The position numbers and the translations under genes were made by a program. From NCBI GenBank assembly GCA_031278575.1, contig JAITKD010000007.1:1-10903 (forward strand): a stretch of 10,903 nucleotides of DNA, given 5' to 3'. The DNA is from Spirochaetaceae bacterium (GTDB taxonomy: Bacteria > Spirochaetota > Spirochaetia > Treponematales > Breznakiellaceae). Positions 1 through 5,660 of the stretch are shown piece by piece. The notes under the pieces were generated by a model that worked only from the letters and a program-made list of their open reading frames with translations, was not told the DNA's origin and made no database searches. The number at the start of each line of letters is the position of its first letter. Position 1 is the stretch's first letter.

Positions 1-25
1 GCCCTCCCTTCGGGGAGGGCTTTTT
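1..25 (+). terminator. Rho-independent terminator of an upstream gene
   Basis: A perfect 8-bp stem (GCCCTCCC, 1-8, with GGGAGGGC, 13-20) closes on a TTCG tetraloop and runs straight into five T residues (21-25). This is the textbook layout of an intrinsic terminator. The gene it ends lies left of the window, so its identity cannot be read here. Confidence 0.9.
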
Positions 26-33
26 GCGGCGGC

Positions 34-46
34 GGGGTCAGACCCC
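34..46. repeat. Solitary GGGGTCAGACCCC palindrome
   Basis: GGGGTC and GACCCC are exact reverse complements around a central A. The same 13-mer, or close variants, recurs at 3403-3415, 3430-3442 and six times in 10447-10571. In the 3403-3442 copies it lies inside the tail of a RAYT-like gene. It sits just after the terminator, in non-coding DNA, as REP-type elements usually do. Its role as a REP is inference. Confidence 0.75.
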
Positions 47-59
47 AAAACAACCCGGT

Positions 60-242
60 AAGCGCAAAAAACGCGTTGATCCCAACTAAATCGTCGTCTA
101 TCTGAACTCCGCCTGCCGAATGGATGTCGGTTACCGTGATACCCTGTCTATAATAGCCGAAAAAGCCGCCGTGTACGAAGCGCGCAAGGGATTGGAGGGG
201 TGCGAAGCAGCCCCGGCGCATAGCGACGGGGCCGGAGCGTAG
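60..242 (+). pseudogene. Possible decayed short gene with an in-frame stop
   Basis: One frame reads KRKKRVDPN, hits TAA at 87-89, and continues in the same frame as IVVYLNSACRMDVGYRDTL followed by a helical stretch (AEKAAVYEARKG) to TAG at 240-242. The lysine-rich start, short beta-like stretch and helix could be a remnant of a small DNA-binding or antitoxin-like protein, but no family was recognised. The last third overlaps G+C-rich repeats and looks like read-through into non-coding DNA. No convincing start codon or Shine-Dalgarno was found. It may be chance. Confidence 0.25.
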
Positions 243-283
243 CGGAGCCCCGGAAAGCCCGGTCGCCGCATCGCGGCGATGCG
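202..283. repeat. G+C-rich hairpin and direct-repeat cluster
   Basis: Two related units, GCGAAGCAGCCCCGG (202-216) and GCGTAGCGGAGCCCCGG (about 237-253), follow each other. GCCCCG (210-215) can pair with CGGGGC (227-232). Further on TCGCCGC (263-269) pairs with GCGGCGA (273-279), and a competing stem pairs CGCATCG (267-273) with CGATGCG (277-283). The region resembles a dispersed repeat rather than a gene, though copies elsewhere in the genome cannot be seen from here. Confidence 0.5.
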
Positions 284-340
284 CCCAAATTACCTGAAAA
301 ATCTTTATATAGGTAAACCCGCCGCAGGGGCGCGGGGGCA

Positions 341-370
341 TTGACAAAACCAAAAGGAATAAAATAGAGT
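341..370 (+). promoter_or_regulatory. Probable sigma-70 promoter for the M20/DUF3100 operon
   Basis: A consensus -35 TTGACA (341-346) is followed after 18 nt by TAGAGT (365-370), which matches the -10 consensus at four of six positions. Transcription would start near 377, giving a leader of about 105 nt before the ATG at 482. The weak -10 limits confidence. Confidence 0.45.
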
Positions 371-481
371 TTTGGAGCCGGCTTCAACCCCGGTCAGCCT
401 TGAAACAGCCCCGTACCGCCTCCGCGGACGGATGACCGGCCTATTTCCCCGAAGATGAGGATACAAAAAGGAGCTGCCAGG

Positions 482-1798
482 ATGACGGACAAAAATCAAC
501 TGAAAAAAGACCTCTGCGCCTGTATCGACGCCGCGGAGGTAAAAATCAAGGGGTACACGGACTCCGTTTTCAATGAACCGGAGCTTGGCTTTAAGGAAAC
601 AAAAACCGCCGCCAAAACAGCGGATTTTTTCCGCGGCCTGGGCCTGAAACCCGAAGAAGGGCTTGCCGTCACCGGGGTCAAGGCGCTTCTTGAGGGGAAT
701 CCCGGCCCTACCGTCGCCGTCTTCGGCGAACTTGACGCCATAGGCTGTCCCGAGGCCCCCTCCGCCAACCCCGAAACCGGGGCCGCCCACACCTGCGGGC
801 ACTTTTTGCAGTTGGGCGCCATGATGGGGGCGGCCGTTGCCCTGACGGAGCTGTACAAAAAAGAGAAACTCGGCGGTAATGTGGCGTTTTTTGCCGTGCC
901 CGCCGAAGAATACGTTGAAATCGCCTACCGGATGCGGCTGCGTGAGGAAGGAAAGCTGCATTTCCTGGCCGGCAAGGAAGAGCTTATCTACCGCGGGGCC
1001 TTCGCGGGAATTGATATGGCGATGATGGTCCATTCCAACGCCTACAGCCCGGAACCTTCCGTCTGTATAGGAAAATCCTCCAACGGCTTCATCGGCAAAG
1101 TCATACAGTATATCGGAAAAGAGGCCCATGCCGCGGCCGCTCCCCACGAAGGCATTAACGCCCTCAACGCGGCCATGCTGGGGCTTATGGGAATCCACGC
1201 CCTGCGGGAGACCTTCAAAGACGAGGACCATATCCGGGTGCATCCGGTTATCACCAAAGGGGGCGACCTGGTCAATTCCGTGCCCGCGGACGTGCGGCTG
1301 GAAACCTACGTCAGGGGGAAAACCATGGAGGCCATCGAGGCCACCCACGGAAAGATAGACCGGGCCCTGCGGGCCGGGGGCGACGCGGTGGGGGCAAAAA
1401 CCATTATCCGGACCAGCCACGGGCAGCTTCCCCTGGTCTGTCCCGAGGAAATGAACGATATTTTTATACAAAACGCGCAAATAGCCCATCCGGGCATAAA
1501 AATATCCCGGATAGAACATTTTTCCGGTTCCACCGACATGGGGGACGTATCCCACCTCATGCCCGTCATTCATCCCTACATAGGCGGGGTAACCGGGGCG
1601 CTCCACGGCAGGGATTTCGCGGTAACGGATTTTGCCGCGGCCTGCCTGCTGCCCGCCAAAGCCATGGCCATGAGTATTGTGGATCTCCTCTACGGCGGCG
1701 CGGAGGGGGCAAAGAAAATCATCGCGGAAAACAAACCCTTATTGACCGCCGCCGAATATGTATCTAAAATGGATTCATATTTTAAGGAGGAATCGTGA
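482..1798 (+). CDS. M20 family metallo-amidohydrolase (AbgB/aminoacylase-like)
   Basis: Predicted 438-residue cytoplasmic zinc-type hydrolase that cleaves an amide bond in an N-acyl amino acid, a p-aminobenzoyl-glutamate-like compound or a dipeptide. Visible family motifs: GELDAIG (82-88), HTCGH metal-binding motif (103-107), the catalytic/metal Glu pair in PAEEY (142-143), a metal-ligand His in MVHSN (184), the lid/dimerisation segment GKEAHAAAAPHEG (212-224) and STDMGDVSH (350-358), with LHGRDF (374-379) carrying the last likely ligand His375. Length is normal for the family and there is no signal peptide. The start was chosen at 482 because AAAAAGGAG (465-473) lies 8 nt upstream; an ATG at 455 would add nine residues but has no such site. 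The stop overlaps the next start by 4 nt (GTGA), so translation is probably coupled to the membrane protein downstream. Substrate is not readable from sequence. Confidence 0.9.
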   Translation: MTDKNQLKKDLCACIDAAEVKIKGYTDSVFNEPELGFKETKTAAKTADFFRGLGLKPEEGLAVTGVKALLEGNPGPTVAVFGELDAIGCPEAPSANPETGAAHTCGHFLQLGAMMGAAVALTELYKKEKLGGNVAFFAVPAEEYVEIAYRMRLREEGKLHFLAGKEELIYRGAFAGIDMAMMVHSNAYSPEPSVCIGKSSNGFIGKVIQYIGKEAHAAAAPHEGINALNAAMLGLMGIHALRETFKDEDHIRVHPVITKGGDLVNSVPADVRLETYVRGKTMEAIEATHGKIDRALRAGGDAVGAKTIIRTSHGQLPLVCPEEMNDIFIQNAQIAHPGIKISRIEHFSGSTDMGDVSHLMPVIHPYIGGVTGALHGRDFAVTDFAAACLLPAKAMAMSIVDLLYGGAEGAKKIIAENKPLLTAAEYVSKMDSYFKEES

Positions 1799-2628
1799 AA
1801 AACATTAAACTGCATGTAATCGTTCTCGTCCTGATTGTCATTGCCGAACGTATCGGAACGATTAGCTTTCAGGTCGGTCCGGGAAAAGTCGTCCTGGTTC
1901 CTATGCTCTATGCCCTTATCTTAGGGATTCTACTTACCCTTAAGTTTGTCAAGGCGGCAAAACAAAAGGATATGGAAGACGCCAGTTCCCTCATCGGTCT
2001 GACCCTGCTGCTCCTTATGGCCCGCTACGGCACCCTGGTCGGCCCCACCCTGGATCAAATCATTGCCGCCAGCCCCGCCCTCATTCTCCAGGAATTCGGC
2101 AACCTGGGGACCATTTTTATCGGCGTCCCCATCGCGGTTCTTTTGGGACTCAAAAGAGAATCCATTGGCGGCGCCCACTCGGTTGCCCGGGAACCCAACG
2201 TTGCCCTTATCGGCGATATGTACGGCCTTGATGGTCCTGAAGGCCGCGGGGCCATGGGTGTTTACATCTGCGGCACCGTGTTCGGCACCATTTTCATCGC
2301 CCTGCTTACCACCTTCTGCGCCGGGTATCTGCCCTTTCACCCCTTCTCCCTGGCTATGGCCGCCGGAGTCGGAAGCGCCAGCATGATGACCGCCTCCGTG
2401 GGAACCCTTTCTTCGATGTTCCCCGACCTGGCCCAGCAGATTCAGGCTTTCGGCGCCGCCAGCAATATGCTCAGCGGTCTCGACGGCCTTTATATGTCCC
2501 TGTTTATCGCCCTGCCGCTGACCGAATGGCTCTACCGGAAATGTTATAAACTGAAATACGGACAGCTTCCGGAAAAAGGCGTCCGGATCGATACGAAAAA
2601 ATCCCCCAAAAAGGAGGCCGCCAAATGA
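1795..2628 (+). CDS. DUF3100-like multi-pass membrane protein, putative transporter subunit
   Basis: 277-residue integral membrane protein. Hydrophobic segments lie near residues 6-24, 32-51, 67-83, 90-118, 155-176, 183-205 and 230-246, and a basic tail (KKSPKKEAAK) ends it. The opening, with an amphipathic first helix followed by VGPGKVVLVPMLYALILGI (27-45), is what I recall of the DUF3100 family, a bacterial/archaeal membrane family of unknown function. Conserved-looking glycine-rich segments are GLDGPEGRGAMG (144-155) and GVGSASMMTASVGT (191-204). Start is GTG at 1795, with AAGGAGG (1784-1790) 4 nt upstream and a 4-nt overlap with the amidohydrolase gene. The next gene also overlaps by 4 nt. 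Context suggests it moves the amidohydrolase's substrate or product; that is inference. The DUF3100 assignment is from memory of the family pattern, so an unrelated permease family remains possible. Confidence 0.7.
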   Translation: MKNIKLHVIVLVLIVIAERIGTISFQVGPGKVVLVPMLYALILGILLTLKFVKAAKQKDMEDASSLIGLTLLLLMARYGTLVGPTLDQIIAASPALILQEFGNLGTIFIGVPIAVLLGLKRESIGGAHSVAREPNVALIGDMYGLDGPEGRGAMGVYICGTVFGTIFIALLTTFCAGYLPFHPFSLAMAAGVGSASMMTASVGTLSSMFPDLAQQIQAFGAASNMLSGLDGLYMSLFIALPLTEWLYRKCYKLKYGQLPEKGVRIDTKKSPKKEAAK

Positions 2629-3068
2629 AACTGCTCCATTCTTTTATCGTTCTTCTTATCGTCGGCGCCATGTCCCTGGTGGCGAATTTTATCGGCTACA
2701 AGAATCCCATCATCGACGCGCTTCCCGGGATGCTTATCCTTATCGCCCTCGCGATTGCGGGTATCCTTCTGGCAAGGGTTTTTCCCAAAATTCCCGCCGC
2801 CGCGTACATCGTTACCCTTGGTTGTATCATAACCTATCCCCGGGTGCCCGGCGCCGCCTTCATCAACGCCGCTATAGCCAAGGTCAGCTTCATGTCCCTG
2901 ACCACCCCTATCCTTGCCTATGCGGGTATCGCCATCGGCAAAGACCTGGGGAGTTTCAAAAAATCAGGCTGGCGCATCATCGTTTTGGCCTGTGTTGTTT
3001 TTATCGGAACCTTTATCGGTTCCGCGATTATTGCTGAAATTGTATTGCGGCTGCTGGGTCAAATCTAA
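2625..3068 (+). CDS. Small membrane protein, putative partner of the DUF3100-like protein
   Basis: 147-residue protein with hydrophobic segments near residues 4-23, 32-52, 57-71, 86-105 and 116-140. The last two resemble the glycine-containing helix pairs of secondary transporters (ILAYAGIAIG, 96-105, then a Lys-rich loop and a long helix). No family was recognised with certainty. ATG at 2625 overlaps the previous stop (ATGA) and has AAGGAGG (2611-2617) 7 nt upstream, so the two membrane proteins should be made in step. Together they total about 424 residues, the size of a single secondary carrier, which suggests a two-polypeptide transporter or a split of one ancestral gene. This is inference. 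It is the last gene of the operon. Confidence 0.75.
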   Translation: MKLLHSFIVLLIVGAMSLVANFIGYKNPIIDALPGMLILIALAIAGILLARVFPKIPAAAYIVTLGCIITYPRVPGAAFINAAIAKVSFMSLTTPILAYAGIAIGKDLGSFKKSGWRIIVLACVVFIGTFIGSAIIAEIVLRLLGQI

Positions 3069-3073
3069 TAGGG

Positions 3074-3101
3074 TTGTTCAAAAACTTCAGTTTTTGAACA
3101 A
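3074..3101. repeat. Inverted repeat, copy A of a dispersed family
   Basis: TTGTTCAAAAACT (3074-3086) and AGTTTTTGAACAA (3089-3101) form a perfect 13-bp hairpin around TC, five bases after the last gene of the operon. It lacks a clean T-run, so it is a weak terminator candidate and could instead protect the 3' end. Related sequences lie at 3881-3904, 4132-4159 and 7200-7220. Confidence 0.7.
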
Positions 3102-3140
3102 ATTCCGATAAAAAACAGCAAAATGTTCCACGTTTTGCGA

Positions 3141-3176
3141 GACTTGTTCGAGAACCATGGGGTTCTTGAACAAGTC
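3141..3176. repeat. 16-bp imperfect inverted repeat
   Basis: GACTTGTTCGAGAACC (3141-3156) pairs with GGTTCTTGAACAAGTC (3161-3176) with one G-T wobble and a 4-nt loop. It shares the TTGTTC...GAACAA core with the hairpin at 3074-3101, so the two are probably related. There is no T-run. Confidence 0.65.
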
Positions 3177-3240
3177 CAATGTATCCGGCGGGCGGCCGAA
3201 GGCCAAAAACAGCGATAGCCCCCCGCAATTCGGATTTTGC

Positions 3241-3415
3241 CCGGTTCAAGACAGACCTTTCCCCTGCGCGTTTCCGGTTTACGGTGGAAAAGACGGTTGT
3301 TGCGGAACTCCGGGCGGATTAACGCCGCTTATCCGGGCGCCGGGGCGGGGAGAAGGGGGAATAGGAAGGAAAAACCGGGGTGGATCGCCGTTTCTCCATA
3401 CCGGGGTCTGACCCC
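3241..3415. repeat. Dispersed repeat copy 1 (inverted relative to 10559-10733)
   Basis: This stretch aligns by eye with the reverse complement of 10559-10733 along about 175 bp, with roughly three quarters of bases shared. Conserved blocks include GCGGAACTC, GGGCGGATT, ACGCCGCTTATCCGGGCGC and GCCGTTT. It covers the last codons and the downstream flank of the minus-strand RAYT-like gene; the PAPG-stop ending is the same in both copies. It therefore marks the 3' end of a mobile or repeated unit. Confidence 0.8.
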
Positions 3416-3838
3416 AGTGTCTGTATACCGGGGGCTGACCCCAGTGTGCGCATCTCCCCGCCCCGTTCCGGCCTCCTCCTCCGGCGGCTCCCCCGCCAGG
3501 ATCCACGACCCGTACCGGTCCCCCCAGATATGCCCGATCCGGCCATCCGCCCGGTTGTACCGTTGGGCGAACACCTGTTTCAGCCACTGCATGATTGCGG
3601 GCAGCTCCAGCCCGTCCGCCGGCTTGATATAAAACCAGTCGTCCGCAAGACACAGCCCGCGAACCTTGAAAACGAACCGGAGTTTCGTCTCCCGGAACAC
3701 CCGGGCAAACATCGCCAGGGCCTTATTGGGGATGGGCGCCGCGGCGCCGGTCCCTAAGCGAAACAACGGTTCCCGGTTGTTGACCCGGGTGCGAATTTCG
3801 TACCACACCCCTTGTTTGAGTATGCGTAATGATCTCAT
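3329..3838 (-). CDS. RAYT-like (Y1 transposase family) protein, probably catalytically inactive
   Basis: 169-residue minus-strand protein. Residues 1-112 follow the layout of REP-associated tyrosine transposases: an N-terminal strand (VWYEIRTRVNNREPLF, 11-26), a helix (ARVFRETKLRF, 45-55), the long helix IMQWLKQVFAQRYNR (82-96), and GHIWGDRYGS (102-111), like the family's GHLWQGRYKS. The NHVHLL block expected after residue 64 is replaced by ADDWFYIKP, so the HUH metal ligands are absent. The position I expect for the catalytic Tyr in KQxY is Phe90. Residues 113-169 are a proline-rich tail with two nine-residue repeats encoded by the GGGGTC palindromes. The start at 3838 (MRSLRILK) fits the family; an upstream ATG at 3895 adds 19 unrelated residues. 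No good Shine-Dalgarno was found. It may be an immobile relic or a repurposed DNA-binding protein. Family comparison is from memory. Confidence 0.65.
   Translation of the reverse strand: MRSLRILKQGVWYEIRTRVNNREPLFRLGTGAAAPIPNKALAMFARVFRETKLRFVFKVRGLCLADDWFYIKPADGLELPAIMQWLKQVFAQRYNRADGRIGHIWGDRYGSWILAGEPPEEEAGTGRGDAHTGVSPRYTDTGVRPRYGETAIHPGFSFLFPLLPAPAPG
3398..3451. repeat. 27-bp tandem duplication carrying the palindrome
   Basis: Two adjacent 27-bp units (3398-3424 and 3425-3451) share ATACCGGGG, CTGACCCCAGTGT and differ at few bases. Each contains the palindrome (GGGGTCTGACCCC at 3403-3415; GGGGGCTGACCCC at 3430-3442). Because 27 is nine codons, the duplication stays in frame in the minus-strand gene, giving TGVRPRY and TGVSPRY. 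Confidence 0.8.
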
Positions 3839-3880
3839 AGAAAGTATATGCACTTGACGGGCGTTTTGCTTTAGTAAAGG

Positions 3881-3904
3881 GCTCGAAAATTTCAATTTCC
3901 GAAC
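3881..3904. repeat. Imperfect inverted repeat, copy B of the dispersed family
   Basis: GCTCGAAAATTTCAATTTCC followed by GAAC matches copy A in order (TTC/TCG, A-run, TTCA, T-run, GAAC), and the following bases GAATTTCGCTAAAAAT parallel AATTCCGATAAAAAA after copy A. It lies immediately upstream of the RAYT-like gene on the minus strand. Confidence 0.5.
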
Positions 3905-3905
3905 G

Positions 3906-4131
3906 AATTTCGCTAAAAATACCCCTTGAAATTTTTGTGGGTCACGTTTAGCCTGAAGGATGGGGTGTCTTGTAAGCGTTGCGTTATTTACGAGGTTCGT
4001 TCTGTAAGGAAGTTATTTAACGGTGGGGTCTACTACCATTTTTTTGGTGTTACCAAATCAACCGCCCGGAAGCTCCCCCGCGAAGCGGGTTCCTGGGTAT
4101 GAGGCCCCGTTGCGAATAAAAAATCGAGGCT
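3906..4131. other. Intergenic stretch with no recognised gene
   Basis: About 225 bp with no convincing reading frame on either strand. It contains a degenerate GGGGTCTACTACC (4025-4037) that may be a worn palindrome copy, a T-run, and a small CCCGC-GAA-GCGGG hairpin (4077-4089). Nothing here could be assigned a function. Confidence 0.4.
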
Positions 4132-4159
4132 GTTCCAAAATTTCAGCCGTTGGAACGGC
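4132..4159. repeat. Inverted repeat, copy C of the dispersed family
   Basis: GTTCCAA (4132-4138) pairs with TTGGAAC (4150-4156), and a competing stem pairs GCCGTT (4146-4151) with AACGGC (4154-4159). The order TGTTC-CAAAATTTCAG...TTGGAAC-GGCTTC-TGA parallels copy D at 7198-7232, including the shared GGCTTC downstream block. Confidence 0.55.
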
Positions 4160-4176
4160 TTCCTGAGATTTATCAG

Positions 4177-4203
4177 AAAAACCGGGCTTTTAACCGGTTT
4201 TTT
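4177..4203. terminator. Putative bidirectional intrinsic terminator
   Basis: AAAAACCGG (4177-4185) pairs with CCGGTTTTT (4194-4202) around an 8-nt loop, with a six-T run on the plus strand and an A-run that becomes T on the minus strand. No gene ends close by, so it could end long read-through from the upstream operon or insulate the oxidoreductase operon. Confidence 0.5.
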
Positions 4204-4207
4204 CAAT

Positions 4208-4251
4208 GCCGGCGCCAAAACCAACCGGGGCGCGGCGCCGGCGCAATTTTT
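4208..4251 (+). terminator. Putative G+C-rich terminator upstream of the oxidoreductase operon
   Basis: GCCGGCGCC (4208-4216) is the reverse complement of GGCGCCGGC (4234-4242), a 9-bp all-G+C stem. It is followed by CGCAA and five T residues (4247-4251). The 17-nt loop contains AAAACCAACCGGGG, a sequence repeated at 7025-7038. Confidence 0.5.
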
Positions 4252-4353
4252 AAAAAAGCATCATCATTAGTTTCGATAAAAAACGGCGCCCTTCAAAATA
4301 AACCGGGGTTGGGGAGGGCGTTATGATTAATTTATATTGCATGGAGGAGGCCC

Positions 4354-4584
4354 ATGGCGAGGAGAGGTAAGGTCATCATCGATAGGGAACTCTGCAAGGG
4401 GTGTTTTCTCTGCATCCGCGCGTGTCCGTCCAAGGTTTTGGCGGAGGATACCCTGCCGAATTCATCAGGTTCCTATCCGTCCAAGGCGGTTTATATGGAA
4501 AAATGTATAGCCTGCGGGAACTGTTTCGCGGTGTGTCCCGATGTGTGTATTATGGTGTACGAATTGGAAGGAGCCGAGGCATGA
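4354..4584 (+). CDS. 2-oxoacid:ferredoxin oxidoreductase, delta (ferredoxin-like) subunit
   Basis: 76-residue protein with two complete 4Fe-4S motifs: Cys14, 17, 20, 24 followed by Pro, and Cys51, 54, 57, 61 followed by Pro. It carries electrons from the TPP centre of the beta subunit to external ferredoxin. The size and the ARRGKVIID opening fit the stand-alone KorD/VorD-type subunit of four-subunit enzymes. GGAGGAGG (4343-4350) gives strong ribosome binding. The stop overlaps the next start (ATGA). First gene of the operon; no promoter stands out, though TATGAT (4322-4327) is a possible -10 without a good -35. Confidence 0.92.
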   Translation: MARRGKVIIDRELCKGCFLCIRACPSKVLAEDTLPNSSGSYPSKAVYMEKCIACGNCFAVCPDVCIMVYELEGAEA

Positions 4585-5660
4585 GGGATACGGAGAAAGT
4601 GTTGTTGAAGGGGAATGACGCCATTGCCGAATCGGCGATCCGGGCGGGCTGCGGCGCCTATTTTGGGTATCCCATCACCCCCCAAAATGAAATTATCGCC
4701 TATATGGCCAAACACATGCTGGAAAAAGGCCGGGTTTTTATCCAGGCCGAAAGTGAGGTGGCGGCGATCAACATGGTTTACGGCGCTTCCGCCGCGGGAG
4801 CCCGGTCCATGACCAGTTCCTCCAGCCCCGGGATCAGCCTGAAACAGGAGGGCATATCCTATGCCGCCGGGGCGGATAGTCCCCTGGTGGTGGTGAATGT
4901 GGTCCGGGGCGGCCCGGGCCTGGGATCTATCGCCCCCAGCCAGGGGGACTATAATCAGTCCACCCGGGGGGGCGGGCACGGGGATTACCGCTGTATTGTC
5001 CTTGCCCCCAAAAGCGTCCAGGAATGTGCGGACCTGACCTATCTGGCCTTCGACCTGGCGGACCAGTACCGGATGCCGGTCATCGTCCTCGCGGACGGTA
5101 TGATAGGCCAGATGATGGAGGGCGTGGTCCTGCCCCCGGAACGGCCCCTGCCGGGGCTGCCCAAACGGGATTGGGCGGTGGGACACATGGCCGCCGCCCC
5201 GCGGGCGGCGCGGCATATCAGCTCCATAAACCTGATCCCCGAGGAACTGGAGGCCAAAACCAAAGCCCGGTTTGTCCGGTACGATGAAATAAAGGCCAAA
5301 GAAACCCGGTATGAACAAACCGGGCCCGCGGAAGAGGCGGACCTGACCCTGGTGGCCTACGGTACCGCCGCCCGGGTGGCCCAGGGCGCGAAAAAACTCG
5401 CCGAAAAGGAAGGGATCGCCCTGGGTATTTTGAGGCCCATCACCCTCTGGCCCTTCCCTTCCGGCCCCCTCGCCCAAATCGCCGCTTCGGGGAAGCCCTT
5501 CCTGACGGTGGAAATGAGTTTGGGCCAGCTTGTGGATGATGTAAACCTTGCGGTTTTGGGTAAGGCCCCGGTACACCTCCTGGGGCACTCCGGCGGGGTC
5601 GTCCCCACGGAGGAAGAGGTATTTAACGAGGTCAAACGGATACTGGGGAGGAAAGGATGA
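4581..5660 (+). CDS. vorB: 2-oxoacid:ferredoxin oxidoreductase, alpha subunit (VorB type)
   Basis: 359-residue alpha subunit of a CoA-acylating 2-oxoacid:ferredoxin oxidoreductase. It holds the pyrimidine-binding half of the TPP site. Visible motifs are GYPITPQNE (29-37), QAESEVAAINM (55-65, containing the glutamate that activates TPP), TSSSSPGISLKQEG (78-91), GGPGLG (110-115) and GGHGDYR (131-137). The C-terminal half is the usual transketolase C-terminal/domain II region. The whole pattern is that of proteins named VorB, which act on branched-chain 2-oxoacids such as 3-methyl-2-oxobutanoate, but KorA (2-oxoglutarate) is close and substrate is not settled by sequence. The start at 4581 is preferred over upstream in-frame starts because it has AAGGAG (4568-4573), overlaps the delta stop by 4 nt and matches the family N-terminus. 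Confidence 0.92.
   Translation: MRDTEKVLLKGNDAIAESAIRAGCGAYFGYPITPQNEIIAYMAKHMLEKGRVFIQAESEVAAINMVYGASAAGARSMTSSSSPGISLKQEGISYAAGADSPLVVVNVVRGGPGLGSIAPSQGDYNQSTRGGGHGDYRCIVLAPKSVQECADLTYLAFDLADQYRMPVIVLADGMIGQMMEGVVLPPERPLPGLPKRDWAVGHMAAAPRAARHISSINLIPEELEAKTKARFVRYDEIKAKETRYEQTGPAEEADLTLVAYGTAARVAQGAKKLAEKEGIALGILRPITLWPFPSGPLAQIAASGKPFLTVEMSLGQLVDDVNLAVLGKAPVHLLGHSGGVVPTEEEVFNEVKRILGRKG

Noticed and set aside
455..481. Upstream ATG for the amidohydrolase
   Set aside because: It would add MRIQKGAAR, translates through the Shine-Dalgarno used by the ATG at 482, and lacks its own ribosome site.
305..1606. Long minus-strand open frame (433 codons) opposite the amidohydrolase gene
   Set aside because: It is antisense to a clear M20 gene, has a glycine/histidine/proline-rich composition typical of G+C-rich antisense frames, and shows no family motif.
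4060..4105. tRNA-like fragment around GCGGGTTCC
   Set aside because: The hairpin and GGTTC resemble a T-arm at first sight, but no acceptor, D or anticodon arm can be formed around it.
4033..4224. Minus-strand open frame of 63 codons between the repeat island and the oxidoreductase operon
   Set aside because: It runs through hairpins and repeat copy C, has no ribosome site and no recognisable protein pattern.
4401..4580. N-terminal extension of the alpha subunit from a start at 4401
   Set aside because: It runs out of frame across the ferredoxin-like gene and adds 60 residues foreign to the family; the start at 4581 has a ribosome site and the usual 4-nt overlap.
4491..5588. Long minus-strand open frame (365 codons) opposite the alpha subunit gene
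   Set aside because: Antisense shadow of a well-supported gene, with the same biased composition and no ribosome site.
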